38,444 nt of DNA from JAIOPA01 sp046076045 (GTDB lineage: Bacteria; Eisenbacteria; RBG-16-71-46), in NCBI GenBank assembly GCA_046076045.1, contig JBJTRI010000085.1:1-38444 (forward strand), written 5' to 3'. The translations under genes were made by a program, and so were the position numbers. Under the pieces are notes generated by a model, which was not told where the DNA came from, searched no databases, and saw only the letters and a list, made by a program, of their open reading frames with translations. This document shows positions 9,237 to 17,046 of this stretch, piece by piece. Each line of letters begins with the position of its first letter. Position 1 is the stretch's first letter.

Positions 9237-9263
9237 GGGAGCCGCGCGAATCGCGGCCCGGCG

Positions 9264-9713
9264 TCACTTCTCGCGCCAACCCAGCGTCACGAACTGACCC
9301 CCGTACTTCGAGAGCGCCTGCGCGATGGCGTCGGCCGAGTACAGGATGGTCATGTTGCCGTCGGCTTTGATCTGGGTCTCGCCCTTCACGATCATGCCGC
9401 CGAGGATCCAGGCGTGGCCGTTGATCATGAGGTCGCCCTCGACGTAGATGAGCCCGCGATACGTGAACCCGGCGTTGCAGGTGAAGTCGCCGTCCACGTA
9501 GAGCATCCCCTCGCCCGTCGTGCTGTGGAGCGCGAGGTCGGCCGAGCGGTCCTGCGTGGTCGCGTTGTTGTCGTAGTACACGATGCCGTTGTAGGTCGAG
9601 GGCGATGCGGTGGGCGAGCCGATCCACGACCAGTAGTCGTTCGCGGTCATGCCGAACGCCTCCCACGGACCGGAGTAGAACCCGGTCTGGTTCTGCTGGT
9701 AGCCCGTCGGCAC
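9264..9713 (-). pseudogene. Remnant: C-terminal end of a PilX/DUF4900-like pilus-assembly or cell-surface protein
   Basis: About 149 residues can be read back to a GTG at 9713 (VPTGYQQNQTG), or 129 from an ATG at 9650. The sequence contains beta-helix-like repeats: GMLYVDGDFTCNAGFTYRG, LIYVEGDLMINGHAWILGG and MIVKGETQIKADGNMTILYS. This is the end of large PilX-type or polymer-forming surface proteins, whose N-terminal TM helix and middle part are absent here. Upstream the same frame only overlaps the AIM24 gene and the terminator hairpin at 9728-9767. There is no ribosome binding site at either start. I call it a truncated remnant. An expressed small protein cannot be excluded. Confidence 0.55.
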
Positions 9714-9727
9714 ACCCGAGGCACCCG

Positions 9728-9767
9728 AACGAGGGCCGGCACCGTCATGCGGCGCCGGCCCTTCGTT
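9728..9767 (-). terminator. Terminator of the AIM24 gene
   Basis: The GGGCCGGC arm (9733-9740) pairs with GCCGGCCC (9754-9761). The foot AACGA/TTCGTT extends the stem with one bulge to 9728-9767. On the minus strand the distal side is A/U-enriched, as expected for an intrinsic terminator after the stop at 9793. Confidence 0.65.
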
Positions 9768-9792
9768 CACGAGCCCCGGGTGGGGCGATCGG

Positions 9793-10593
9793 TCAGTTGC
9801 CGTCCCCGTCGAGCAGGTTGCCGAGCCCGCCCAGGATGGAGCCCTGCTCACGCCCACCACCACCGGTCTGCGGGGCGGCGGCGTAGATGCGGCTCGCGAG
9901 GCGCGAGAGCGGCAGCGACTGCAGCCAGACCCGGCCGGGACCGCGCAGCGTGGCGAAGAACAGACCCTCGCCACCGAACAGCATGGTCTTCACGCCGCCG
10001 GCCATCTGGATGTCGTAGTCCACGCTCGGCTGCATCGCCACGATGCAGCCCGTGTCCACGCGCAGCGTCTCGCCCGGACCCAGCGTGCGCTCCTCGAGCG
10101 TGCCGCCGGCGTGCACGAACGCCCAACCGTCACCCTCGAGCTTCTGCAGGATGAAGCCCTCGCCGCCGAACAGGCCGGCGCCGAAGCGACGCGTGAACGC
10201 GATACCCAGCGAGACGCCCTTGGCCGCGCACAGGAACGAGTCCTTCTGCGCCACCAGCTCACCGCCGAGCTCCTTGAGGTGCAGCGCGACGATCTTGCCC
10301 GGGTAGGGCGCGGCGAACGCGGCCTTGCGCTTGCCCGTGCCCTGGTTCGTGAACACGGTCATGAACAGCGACTCGCCCGTGATCAGGCGCTTGCCCGCGC
10401 TCAGCAGCGAACCCATGAAGCCGCCCGACTGCTGCGAGCCGTCGCCGAAGATGGTGTTGAGCGTGATGCCGTCCTCGATGTACATCATCGCGCCGGCCTC
10501 GCCCACGACCCCCTCGTTGGGATCGAGCTCGATCTTCACGAACTGCATGTCGTCACCGAGGATCTCGAAATCGATCTCGTGCATACTCGCCAT
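9793..10593 (-). CDS. AIM24 / TIGR00266 family protein
   Basis: 266 residues of double-psi/beta-helix-type fold. Family landmarks run in order: FVKIELDPNEGVVGEAGAMM, the Gly-rich GDGSQQSGGFMGSLLSAGKR segment, GESLFMTVFTNQG, FIRRFGAGLF-type 'FTRRFGAGLFGGEGFILQKL', VDTGCIVAMQPSVDYDIQ and TMLFGGEGLFFATLRGPGRVWLQSLP. These are characteristic of the bacterial AIM24 (DUF124) family, whose biochemical role is not established. The ATG at 10593 has AGAGGA about 9 nt upstream. The C-terminus ends in a Gly-rich tail (QTGGGGREQGSILGGLGNLL). It lies 137 bp behind mqnA with hairpins between, so it probably has its own transcript. Confidence 0.88.
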   Translation of the reverse strand: MASMHEIDFEILGDDMQFVKIELDPNEGVVGEAGAMMYIEDGITLNTIFGDGSQQSGGFMGSLLSAGKRLITGESLFMTVFTNQGTGKRKAAFAAPYPGKIVALHLKELGGELVAQKDSFLCAAKGVSLGIAFTRRFGAGLFGGEGFILQKLEGDGWAFVHAGGTLEERTLGPGETLRVDTGCIVAMQPSVDYDIQMAGGVKTMLFGGEGLFFATLRGPGRVWLQSLPLSRLASRIYAAAPQTGGGGREQGSILGGLGNLLDGDGN

Positions 10594-10641
10594 GTTCGGG
10601 TTCCTCTCTGCGGTGGGATGCGGCGCGTGGGCGCCGGGATG

Positions 10642-10680
10642 GCGGCCGTCCGGCCGCGGCCCGCTCCCGGTGCGACCGGG
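10642..10680 (-). terminator. Tandem small hairpins downstream of mqnA
   Basis: GCGGCC-GTCC-GGCCGC (10642-10657) and CCCGGT-GCG-ACCGGG (10666-10680) are two adjacent 6-bp perfect stems. They lie in the 137-bp gap between mqnA and the AIM24 gene, and are a probable weak terminator or processing structure. Confidence 0.4.
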
Positions 10681-10730
10681 CGCGGGGATGGATACGGTGT
10701 GGGGGCCCCGGGGTTGCGCCCGGGCGCGGG

Positions 10731-11522
10731 TCAGTCGGAGACGAGCAGGCCGTGCTCGGTGAGGAGTGCTTCGAAGCGCGCCAACCCCTGCAGGTCCTCG
10801 GGACCGAACCGGTAGTGGAAGCGGCGCAGGTAGCCCTCCATCTCGGCGGGGCTCCAGCCCGGACCGGTCTCGCGGCGCGCGATCTCGGGAAGCGAGGCGA
10901 GCCCGGCGGCGAGCGAGGTCTCGAGGAACGCGCGCATCTCGGCCTTGAGCGCCGGGTCGAGCGTGGTGCGCACCACCCACGCGGCGTACACGAACGGCAG
11001 TCCGGTCCAATCGTGCCAATCGGCGCCGAGGTCGAGCGTGTGCACGAAGCCCTCGGGCGGACGATTGCGCGTGCGCATGGCCTGGTCGCCGATGAGCAGC
11101 AGACCGTCGGCCTGCGCCGGCTCGAGGCCGCGCACGAAGCGCACGTTCGGCAGCGAGCGGCGCACGGTGAGCAGCAGCTTGAGCAACCGGATGCTGGTCG
11201 AGGTCTCGGGCGTCACCGAGATGAGCGCGTCGCCGAGCGCGTTGGCGGGACGGCGCGAGAACAGCAGCACCGAGAGCACCGGGCCGCGCGCGGCCACGCC
11301 CATGGGAGCGAGGATCTCGAAGCGGTCCTTGAGGCGCAGGAAGTCCCCCGCGGCCATGAGGCCCAGGTCCACCGAGCCCGATTCGGCCTCGCGCCCGAGG
11401 TCACGCGGCGGCAGGTTGCGCACGGCGAACGGTGCGTCACCCCACAGCGTGTAGAAGGGTGCGGCGTTCGAGTACGGGATGCGGGCGGCGACGATCGAGG
11501 TGGTCAGGCGAGGGGTGTCCAT
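10731..11522 (-). CDS. mqnA: Chorismate dehydratase of the futalosine pathway
   Basis: 263 residues with the periplasmic-binding-protein-like fold of MqnA/MqnD. MqnA dehydrates chorismate to 3-[(1-carboxyvinyl)oxy]benzoate, the first step of the futalosine pathway. Landmarks are RIPYSNAAPFY near the N-terminus, DLGLMAAGDFLRL, PETSTSIRLLKLLL, LLLIGDQAMR and DWHDWTGLPFVYAAWVVR. The last (TGLPFV(F/Y)A.W) favours MqnA over MqnD. The ATG at 11522 has no Shine-Dalgarno sequence but lies 7 nt after a -10-like box. It is downstream of recQ on the same strand with its own promoter. Confidence 0.9.
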   Translation of the reverse strand: MDTPRLTTSIVAARIPYSNAAPFYTLWGDAPFAVRNLPPRDLGREAESGSVDLGLMAAGDFLRLKDRFEILAPMGVAARGPVLSVLLFSRRPANALGDALISVTPETSTSIRLLKLLLTVRRSLPNVRFVRGLEPAQADGLLLIGDQAMRTRNRPPEGFVHTLDLGADWHDWTGLPFVYAAWVVRTTLDPALKAEMRAFLETSLAAGLASLPEIARRETGPGWSPAEMEGYLRRFHYRFGPEDLQGLARFEALLTEHGLLVSD

Positions 11523-11529
11523 GCGGGCG

Positions 11530-11558
11530 AGGATAGCGCGGCGGAGCGGAGCGGTCGA
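11530..11558 (-). promoter_or_regulatory. mqnA promoter, leaderless arrangement
   Basis: On the minus strand, TCGACC (11558-11553), a 17-bp spacer and TATCCT (11535-11530). The mqnA ATG starts at 11522, 7 nt after the -10 box, and no ribosome binding site intervenes. Confidence 0.5.
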
Positions 11559-11607
11559 GCGCGGCCGAATCGTGTTCCGACCGCGTCAAGTGCGGGCGGG
11601 AAGCGGG

Positions 11608-13182
11608 TCAGCCCTCGCGCAGCGCAGCCAGGAACGCCTCGCCGTAGCGAGCCAGCTTGACCGGTCCCACCCCCGGCACGGCGAGCATCTCGTCGGGCGT
11701 GAGCGGACGGCGCTCGGCCATGCCGCGTAGCGCTGCGTCGCTGAACACGATGTAGGCCGGCACGCCCTCGGCGTCGGCCAACTGCTTGCGCACCGCGCGC
11801 AGCCGCTCGAACCGGTCGAGCGCATCGTCGGTGAGTTGCGAGGCGGCCGCACCGCCGCCGCGCACGCGCCCGGCCGAGGTGATCGCGGCCGGCACCACGA
11901 CGAGCGAGTCGATGCCCTTGCCGGTGCAGACGTCGCACGAGGTGCCGCACGGTGGCAGCGGCTCGTCGAAGTGCGCGCACGCGAGCTGGTGACGGCACTG
12001 CCCCGACTCGAGCACACGGTAGAGCTCGAGCGTCTTGCGGCGCGCCTCCTCGGCGATCTGGGGGTCGTCCATCCCCTCGTGGAACGACTCGTACCCGACG
12101 ACGTCGGCGTACGAGTAGTACACCACGCACTCGCTCGGCAGGCCGTCGCGCCCCGCACGACCGATCTCCTGCACCCACGCCTCGATGCTCTTCGGCATGT
12201 CGCGGTGCACGACGAGCCGCACGTTGCTCTTGTCGATCCCCATGCCGAACGCGACCGTGGCCACGACCACGTCGGCGTCGTCGCGGATGAAGCGGTCCTG
12301 GTTGCGGGCGCGCACCGTGTCGGGCAGGCCGGCGTGGTACGGCACCGCCGAGATGCCGTTCGAGGCGAGGAACTCGGCGGTCTGCTCGACGCTGCGACGG
12401 CTCATGCAGTACACGATCGCGCTCTCGCCGCGGCGCGTGCGCAGCATGGCGAGCAGGTCGCGCCGGAACTCGCGGCGCGGCAGCTTGCGTCCGTCGGCGG
12501 ACACGTTCTCGCCCTTGCGCACCACGGTGATGCGCAGGTTGGGGCGCAGGAACGAGCCCTTGAAGCCGTCGGGCTTGCGCATGCCGAGCTGCCGGATGAT
12601 GTCGCCCGCGACCCGCCGCGTGGCGGTGGCGGTGAGCGCAAGGACGGGCACGTCGCCGAGCTGCGCCTTGAGCCCGCTCAGCTTGCGGTACGCGGGCCGG
12701 AACTCGTGGCCCCACTGGCTGATGCAGTGCGCCTCGTCCACCACCACCAGGCTCACGGGGCAGCCGGCGATGAAGTCGCGCAGCGAGCCCTCGAGCGCCT
12801 CGGGTGCCACGTAGATCAACTCGAGTTGCCCGCGCCGCAGCGAGGTCAGCACCTCGCGACGCTGCTCGTACGACAGCGTGGAGTTGACCATCGCCGCCTT
12901 GAAGCCCCAACGCAGCAGCGCGTCCACCTGGTCCTTCATGAGCGCGATGAGCGGCGAGATGACGAGCACGGTGCCGGGCAGCATGCGCGCCGGGATCTGG
13001 AACGTGAGCGACTTGCCACCGCCGGTGGGCATCACCGCGATGCAGTCGCGCCCGCTCAGGACGGCGTCGATGATGCGGCGCTGGCCGGGCCGGAACTCGC
13101 GGTAACCGAACACCTCCTCGAGTACGCGCTGCGGATCGGCCAGCGCGGCGGGGTGCGGGTACTGCGGTTCGTGGTCGGACAC
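11608..13182 (-). CDS. recQ: RecQ-family ATP-dependent DNA helicase lacking the winged-helix domain
   Basis: 524 residues. Helicase motifs are complete: Walker A MPTGGGKS (K57), DEAH at 149-152, LALTATAT (motif III) and QEIGRAGRDG (motif VI, about 338-347). A zinc cluster follows (C396, C402, C412, C416, C419 are candidates). The HRDC domain (about 453-522) begins only about 33 residues after the last Cys. In E. coli RecQ (609 residues) a winged-helix DNA-binding domain of about 100 residues occupies that gap, so it is missing here. It is a 3'-5' helicase in recombination and repair by family. The GTG start at 13182 has GAGGT upstream. It lies 52 bp behind the rhodanese gene in an mqnE-rhodanese-recQ string. 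Confidence 0.92.
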   Translation of the reverse strand: MSDHEPQYPHPAALADPQRVLEEVFGYREFRPGQRRIIDAVLSGRDCIAVMPTGGGKSLTFQIPARMLPGTVLVISPLIALMKDQVDALLRWGFKAAMVNSTLSYEQRREVLTSLRRGQLELIYVAPEALEGSLRDFIAGCPVSLVVVDEAHCISQWGHEFRPAYRKLSGLKAQLGDVPVLALTATATRRVAGDIIRQLGMRKPDGFKGSFLRPNLRITVVRKGENVSADGRKLPRREFRRDLLAMLRTRRGESAIVYCMSRRSVEQTAEFLASNGISAVPYHAGLPDTVRARNQDRFIRDDADVVVATVAFGMGIDKSNVRLVVHRDMPKSIEAWVQEIGRAGRDGLPSECVVYYSYADVVGYESFHEGMDDPQIAEEARRKTLELYRVLESGQCRHQLACAHFDEPLPPCGTSCDVCTGKGIDSLVVVPAAITSAGRVRGGGAAASQLTDDALDRFERLRAVRKQLADAEGVPAYIVFSDAALRGMAERRPLTPDEMLAVPGVGPVKLARYGEAFLAALREG

Positions 13183-13234
13183 GGTGACCTCGCCGGACGG
13201 GAGCGGGATGCGTTGCGCGGGGTGCGGTGAGGCG

Positions 13235-13618
13235 TCAGGCGTTCGTGGCCGGGCCCTCGACGGGCAGCCCCTGCCCGACCCAACCCGACCAGCCGCCGAC
13301 GAGCGACTCGACGCGCGTGTAGCCCATGCGCTGCAGGCTGTCGGCCGACAGGAGGCTGCGATAGCCGCCGCCGCAGTACAGCACGATCGGCGTGTCCTTC
13401 TCGGGGAGCTCGCGCTCGATGTCGCGCTCGAGGATGCCGCGCCCCATGTGCTGCGCGCCGGGCAGGTGCCCGGCCTCCCACTCGTGGTCCTCGCGCACGT
13501 CGAGCAGCACCACGCGCTCGCCGGCCTCGAGGCGACCCGGGAATTCTTCCACCGTGACCTCGCGCACGCGCGTGCGCGAGTCCTGCACGAGCGCGAGGAA
13601 GCCCGGCGAGTGGTCCAT
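13235..13618 (-). CDS. Single-domain rhodanese-like sulfurtransferase
   Basis: 127 residues, one rhodanese domain (about 18-122). VVLLDVREDHEWEAGHLPGA is the CH2A-type motif. The active-site loop begins at Cys82 (IVLYCGGGYRSLLSAD), so a persulfide-forming Cys is present. GGWSGWVGQGLPVE closes the fold. The ATG at 13618 follows the mqnE stop (13623-13621) by two bases, so translation is likely coupled to mqnE. A link to sulfur supply or iron-sulfur repair for the radical SAM enzyme upstream is plausible inference only. Confidence 0.9.
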   Translation of the reverse strand: MDHSPGFLALVQDSRTRVREVTVEEFPGRLEAGERVVLLDVREDHEWEAGHLPGAQHMGRGILERDIERELPEKDTPIVLYCGGGYRSLLSADSLQRMGYTRVESLVGGWSGWVGQGLPVEGPATNA

Positions 13619-13620
13619 GC

Positions 13621-14760
13621 TCAGGCGCCCTGCGCGATCGCGGCCCGCGGCGCGGAGCCCTCGGCGTCGCGCGGGTACTCGCGCACCACGCGATAGAGCG
13701 CGTCGCGCTGCACCGGCACCTTCCCGGCCTCGCGGATCATGTTGACCATGCCCTGCTCGGCCATGCCCACCGGGCTCTTGGCGAGCGCGGCGTGCGCGAT
13801 GCGCTCCTGCCCGATGGTGCCGTCGAGGTCGCTGGCACCGAAGCTGAGCGAGGCGGCCGCGGTGTCCTGCCCGAGCATGATCCAGTAGCCCTTCACGTGC
13901 GGGACGTTGTCGAACACGAGCCGCGACAGCGCGATGGTCTTGAGGTCCTCGATCGCCGAAGCCTGACGCCGCACGAGCCCGGTGGTGCCGGGCTGGAACG
14001 CGAGCGGGATGAAAGCGAAGAACCCGGGCGCGCGGCGCTCGAGGTCGCGCAGCTCGATCATGTGCTGGATGCGCTCGGCGCGCGTCTCGATGTGCCCGTA
14101 GAGCAGCGTGCTGTTGCTGGGGATGCCGAGCTGGTGCGCGATCTCGTGGATCTCGAGCCAGCGCTTGCCGCCGATCTTCTGGTGGAACAGCTCACGACGC
14201 ACGCGCTCGCTGAACACCTCGGCGCCACCCCCGGGCAGGGCGTCGAGCCCGGCCGCCTTGAGCTCGCCGAGCACCCACTCGGCGGGCTTCTTCGTGAGGC
14301 GGCAGAAGAAGTCGATCTCGACCGCGGTGTAGGCCTTCACCGACAGGTCGGGCTTGGCCTCCTTCACCCAGCGGATGATCTGCAGGTAGTCGTCGAACCG
14401 CCACTTGTTGTGCAGCCCGCCCACGATGTGGATCTCGGTGATCTCGGGGTGCACATGCGACAGGATCTGCTCGCGCGTCATGGTGTACGAGCCGGGTGCG
14501 TCGGGCTTCTTGGCGTAGTCGCAGAACTTGCACGCCAGCACGCAGACGTTGGTGGGGTTGAGCTGGCGATTGACCGTGAAGTACACGCGGTCGCCGTGGC
14601 GGTCGCGGGCGACGGCATCGGCCAGACGGCCCAGTTCCATGACGGGCGCGTCGAACAGGCGGACGCCGTCCTCCTGGGACAGGCTCTCGCCGGACATGAG
14701 CTTCTGACGTGCGGCCTCGACACCGGCATCGCGCAGGCGGAGTGCGGAGACGTGACTCAC
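13621..14760 (-). CDS. mqnE: Aminofutalosine synthase (radical SAM)
   Basis: Joins the MqnA product to SAM-derived adenosine to make 6-amino-6-deoxyfutalosine. 379 residues. C73-x3-C77-x2-C80 lies in NPTNVCVLACKFCDYAKK; the CDYA ending and IVGGLHNKWRFDDYLQIIR identify MqnE rather than MqnC. LDALPGGGAEVF and TLLYGHIET are the shared family blocks. The GTG at 14760 (VSHVSALRL) has GAGGGA upstream. The open frame extends far upstream with no family-like sequence. A perfect TATAAT on the minus strand (14812-14807) lies about 46 nt upstream. It leads the mqnE-rhodanese-recQ group. Confidence 0.93.
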   Translation of the reverse strand: MSHVSALRLRDAGVEAARQKLMSGESLSQEDGVRLFDAPVMELGRLADAVARDRHGDRVYFTVNRQLNPTNVCVLACKFCDYAKKPDAPGSYTMTREQILSHVHPEITEIHIVGGLHNKWRFDDYLQIIRWVKEAKPDLSVKAYTAVEIDFFCRLTKKPAEWVLGELKAAGLDALPGGGAEVFSERVRRELFHQKIGGKRWLEIHEIAHQLGIPSNSTLLYGHIETRAERIQHMIELRDLERRAPGFFAFIPLAFQPGTTGLVRRQASAIEDLKTIALSRLVFDNVPHVKGYWIMLGQDTAAASLSFGASDLDGTIGQERIAHAALAKSPVGMAEQGMVNMIREAGKVPVQRDALYRVVREYPRDAEGSAPRAAIAQGA

Positions 14761-15090
14761 GGGATCCCTCGGGGCGGACGGACGGCGGGGTGCGAGCGAG
14801 CGCCCGATTATAGCGGGCGGCCGCGGCCCGCGCGACCGGATGAACGGCCCCGCCGAGCGATCGACCAACGCGCGCGCCGCGCAGCCTGTGCAGCGGGCGT
14901 GACGGGCTTGAATGGATTCCGTGGCGGTCCCGAGCCCGTTCCGCAGGGGCGATACCCGTGCACCACCGCCAGCCGACCCGCAGCCGCCGCATGCCCGCCT
15001 CGGGCCGTTCGTGGACGGCGTCCGGTGGCGGCGGTGCCCACGACCGGCATCTGCCCTAGAGTGCGGGGACCCATCCCCCCGGAGACCCGC
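14761..15090. other. 330-bp divergent intergenic region between mqnE and the ABC exporter
   Basis: It holds a perfect -10 hexamer TATAAT for mqnE (minus strand 14812-14807) without a recognisable -35. On the plus strand TAGAGT at 15057-15062 is a candidate -10 for the exporter, also without a clear -35. The remainder is GC-rich with no convincing ORF, hairpin or repeat. Confidence 0.5.
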
Positions 15091-16980
15091 ATGACCGCGC
15101 CCGCCGCACCGTCCACCCCCGCCCGCCCCGCACCCTCGCTCGCCACGGTCTGGCCGATCGTCCGTGAACTCGTGGCCCCCCGCCGCGGGCTGCTCGCGGT
15201 CGGGTTCGCGCTCATGCTGGTGAACCGCGTCACAGGCCTCGTGCTGCCGGCCTCGACCAAGTGGCTCATCGACGACGTCATCGGACGGCGTCACGTCGAG
15301 TTGCTGCTGCCGCTCGTCGCCGCGGTCGTGGCCGCCACGATCGTGCAGGGCGCCACCTCGTACGCGCTCACGCAGCTGCTGTCGAAGGAGGCGCAGCGGC
15401 TCATCGCCGAGATGCGGCGGCGCGTCCAGGCGCACATCTCGCGCCTTCCGGTCACGTACTACGACTCGAACCGCACGGGCGCGCTCGTCTCGCGCATCAT
15501 GACCGACGTCGAGGGCGTGCGGAACCTCATCGGCACCGGGCTCGTCGAGTTCTCCGGCGGCCTGCTCACCGCCGCGATCTCGCTCGTCGTGCTGCTGCGC
15601 ATCAACACGCCCATGACGCTGCTCGCCGCCGGCGTGCTGGTGGTGTTCGCACTGGTCCTGCAGCGCGCCTTCACCGTCATGCGCCCCATCTTCCGCGAGC
15701 GCGGTCGCATCCAGGCCGAGGTCACGGGGCGGCTCACCGAGTCGCTCGGCGCGGTGCGCACCGTGAAGGGCTACCACGCCGAGGCCCGCGAGCAGGGCGT
15801 GTTCGCGGGGGGCGTGCAGCGCCTGCTCGACAACGTGCTCGCCACGCTGGGTGCGCAGAGCGTCATGCAGCTCTCGAGCTCGATGCTGCTGGGCATCGTG
15901 GGTGCCGTGCTCATGTGGATGGGCGCCCGCCACATCCTCGACGGCACGCTCACGCTGGGCGAGTACTTCACCTACACCCTTTTCCTCGGATTCCTCGTCG
16001 CGCCCATCTTCCAGATCGTCGCGATCGGCACGCAGCTCACCGAGGCGTTCGCGGGGCTCGAGCGCACGCAGGAGGTGCTCGCGATGCGCGCCGAGGACGA
16101 CGACCCGCGTCGCACCGTGGCGCTGCCGCGCATCGAGGGCGAGGTGGCGTTCGAGCACGTGGACTTCTCGTACGAGGCCGGCAAGCCGGTGCTGCACGAC
16201 GTCTCGTTCGTCGCCACTCCCGGCTCGGTCACCGCACTGGTGGGCTCGAGCGGCTCCGGCAAGAGCACGATCATCGGCCTGCTCGCTGCGTTCCACGCGC
16301 CCACCTCGGGCGTGGTGCGCGTGGACGGCACCGACCTCGCCACCGCGCGGCTCGACTCGTACCGCACGCAGTTGGGCGTGGTGCTGCAGGACAGCGTGCT
16401 GTTCGCCGGCACCATCCGCGAGAACGTGGCGTTCTCGCGGCCCGACGCGAGCGAGGATCGCATCCGCGAGGTGTGTCGCATCGCGCGCGTGGACGAGTTC
16501 GCCGACCGCTTCCCCGACGGGCTCGAGACCGTGGTGGGCGAGCGCGGCGTGAAGCTGTCGGGCGGCCAGCGCCAGCGCGTGAGCATCGCGCGCGCGCTGC
16601 TCGCGGACCCGCGCCTGCTGATCCTCGACGAGGCCACCTCGAGCCTCGACTCCGAGAGCGAGGCGCACATCCAGGCCGGCCTGCAGCAGCTCATGCACGG
16701 CCGCACCACGTTCGTGATCGCGCACCGTCTCAGCACCATCCGACGTGCCGACCGCATCCTCGTGGTGGAAGACGGCCGCATCGTGGAGAGCGGCACGCAC
16801 GACGAGCTGCATGCCGCGCAGGGGCGCTACCGCGACCTGTACGACCGTCAGCAGGGCCTCGAGCGCAACCTGTTCCTGGCCCCCGGCGAGGGCGACAGCA
16901 CCCCCGAGGGCGACAGCGGCCCACCGCGGCGCGGCGGCGGCGACCCCGGCATGCTCGACCTCATGCGCGGCGGGCGCTGA
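15091..16980 (+). CDS. MsbA-like ABC exporter (fused TMD-NBD)
   Basis: 629 residues. A six-helix exporter membrane domain (about 28-320, with the VTYYDSNRTGALVSRIMTDV coupling-helix region) is followed by the nucleotide-binding domain. Walker A is GSSGSGKST (about 384-392), the signature LSGGQRQR is near 489, Walker B LLILDEATSSLDSES is near 510, and the H-loop IAHRLS is near 542. The half-transporter architecture implies a homodimer. MsbA/lipid-A-type and multidrug exporters share this design, so the substrate is open. A charged, Gly/Pro-rich tail of about 40 residues follows the NBD. The ATG at 15091 has GGAG about 7 nt upstream. It is monocistronic and ends at a strong bidirectional terminator. 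Confidence 0.92.
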   Translation: MTAPAAPSTPARPAPSLATVWPIVRELVAPRRGLLAVGFALMLVNRVTGLVLPASTKWLIDDVIGRRHVELLLPLVAAVVAATIVQGATSYALTQLLSKEAQRLIAEMRRRVQAHISRLPVTYYDSNRTGALVSRIMTDVEGVRNLIGTGLVEFSGGLLTAAISLVVLLRINTPMTLLAAGVLVVFALVLQRAFTVMRPIFRERGRIQAEVTGRLTESLGAVRTVKGYHAEAREQGVFAGGVQRLLDNVLATLGAQSVMQLSSSMLLGIVGAVLMWMGARHILDGTLTLGEYFTYTLFLGFLVAPIFQIVAIGTQLTEAFAGLERTQEVLAMRAEDDDPRRTVALPRIEGEVAFEHVDFSYEAGKPVLHDVSFVATPGSVTALVGSSGSGKSTIIGLLAAFHAPTSGVVRVDGTDLATARLDSYRTQLGVVLQDSVLFAGTIRENVAFSRPDASEDRIREVCRIARVDEFADRFPDGLETVVGERGVKLSGGQRQRVSIARALLADPRLLILDEATSSLDSESEAHIQAGLQQLMHGRTTFVIAHRLSTIRRADRILVVEDGRIVESGTHDELHAAQGRYRDLYDRQQGLERNLFLAPGEGDSTPEGDSGPPRRGGGDPGMLDLMRGGR

Positions 16981-16994
16981 ACCCGCCCGCACAC

Positions 16995-17034
16995 GCGAAC
17001 GCCCCGGATCCCGCTCGGGATCCGGGGCGTTCGC
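16995..17034. terminator. 19-bp perfect hairpin between convergent genes
   Basis: A stem at 16995-17013 pairs with 17016-17034, separated by only two bases, so a 4-nt loop is more realistic. The foot is GCGAACG/CGTTCGC. It serves both the exporter (stop 16980) and the DUF5916 gene (stop 17047). Confidence 0.8.
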
Positions 17035-17046
17035 ACGAGGCCCGCG

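Noticed and set aside
13792..15090. N-terminal extension of the ABC exporter frame back into mqnE
   Set aside because: Antisense to mqnE and without family sequence; the exporter has a proper ATG with GGAG at 15091.
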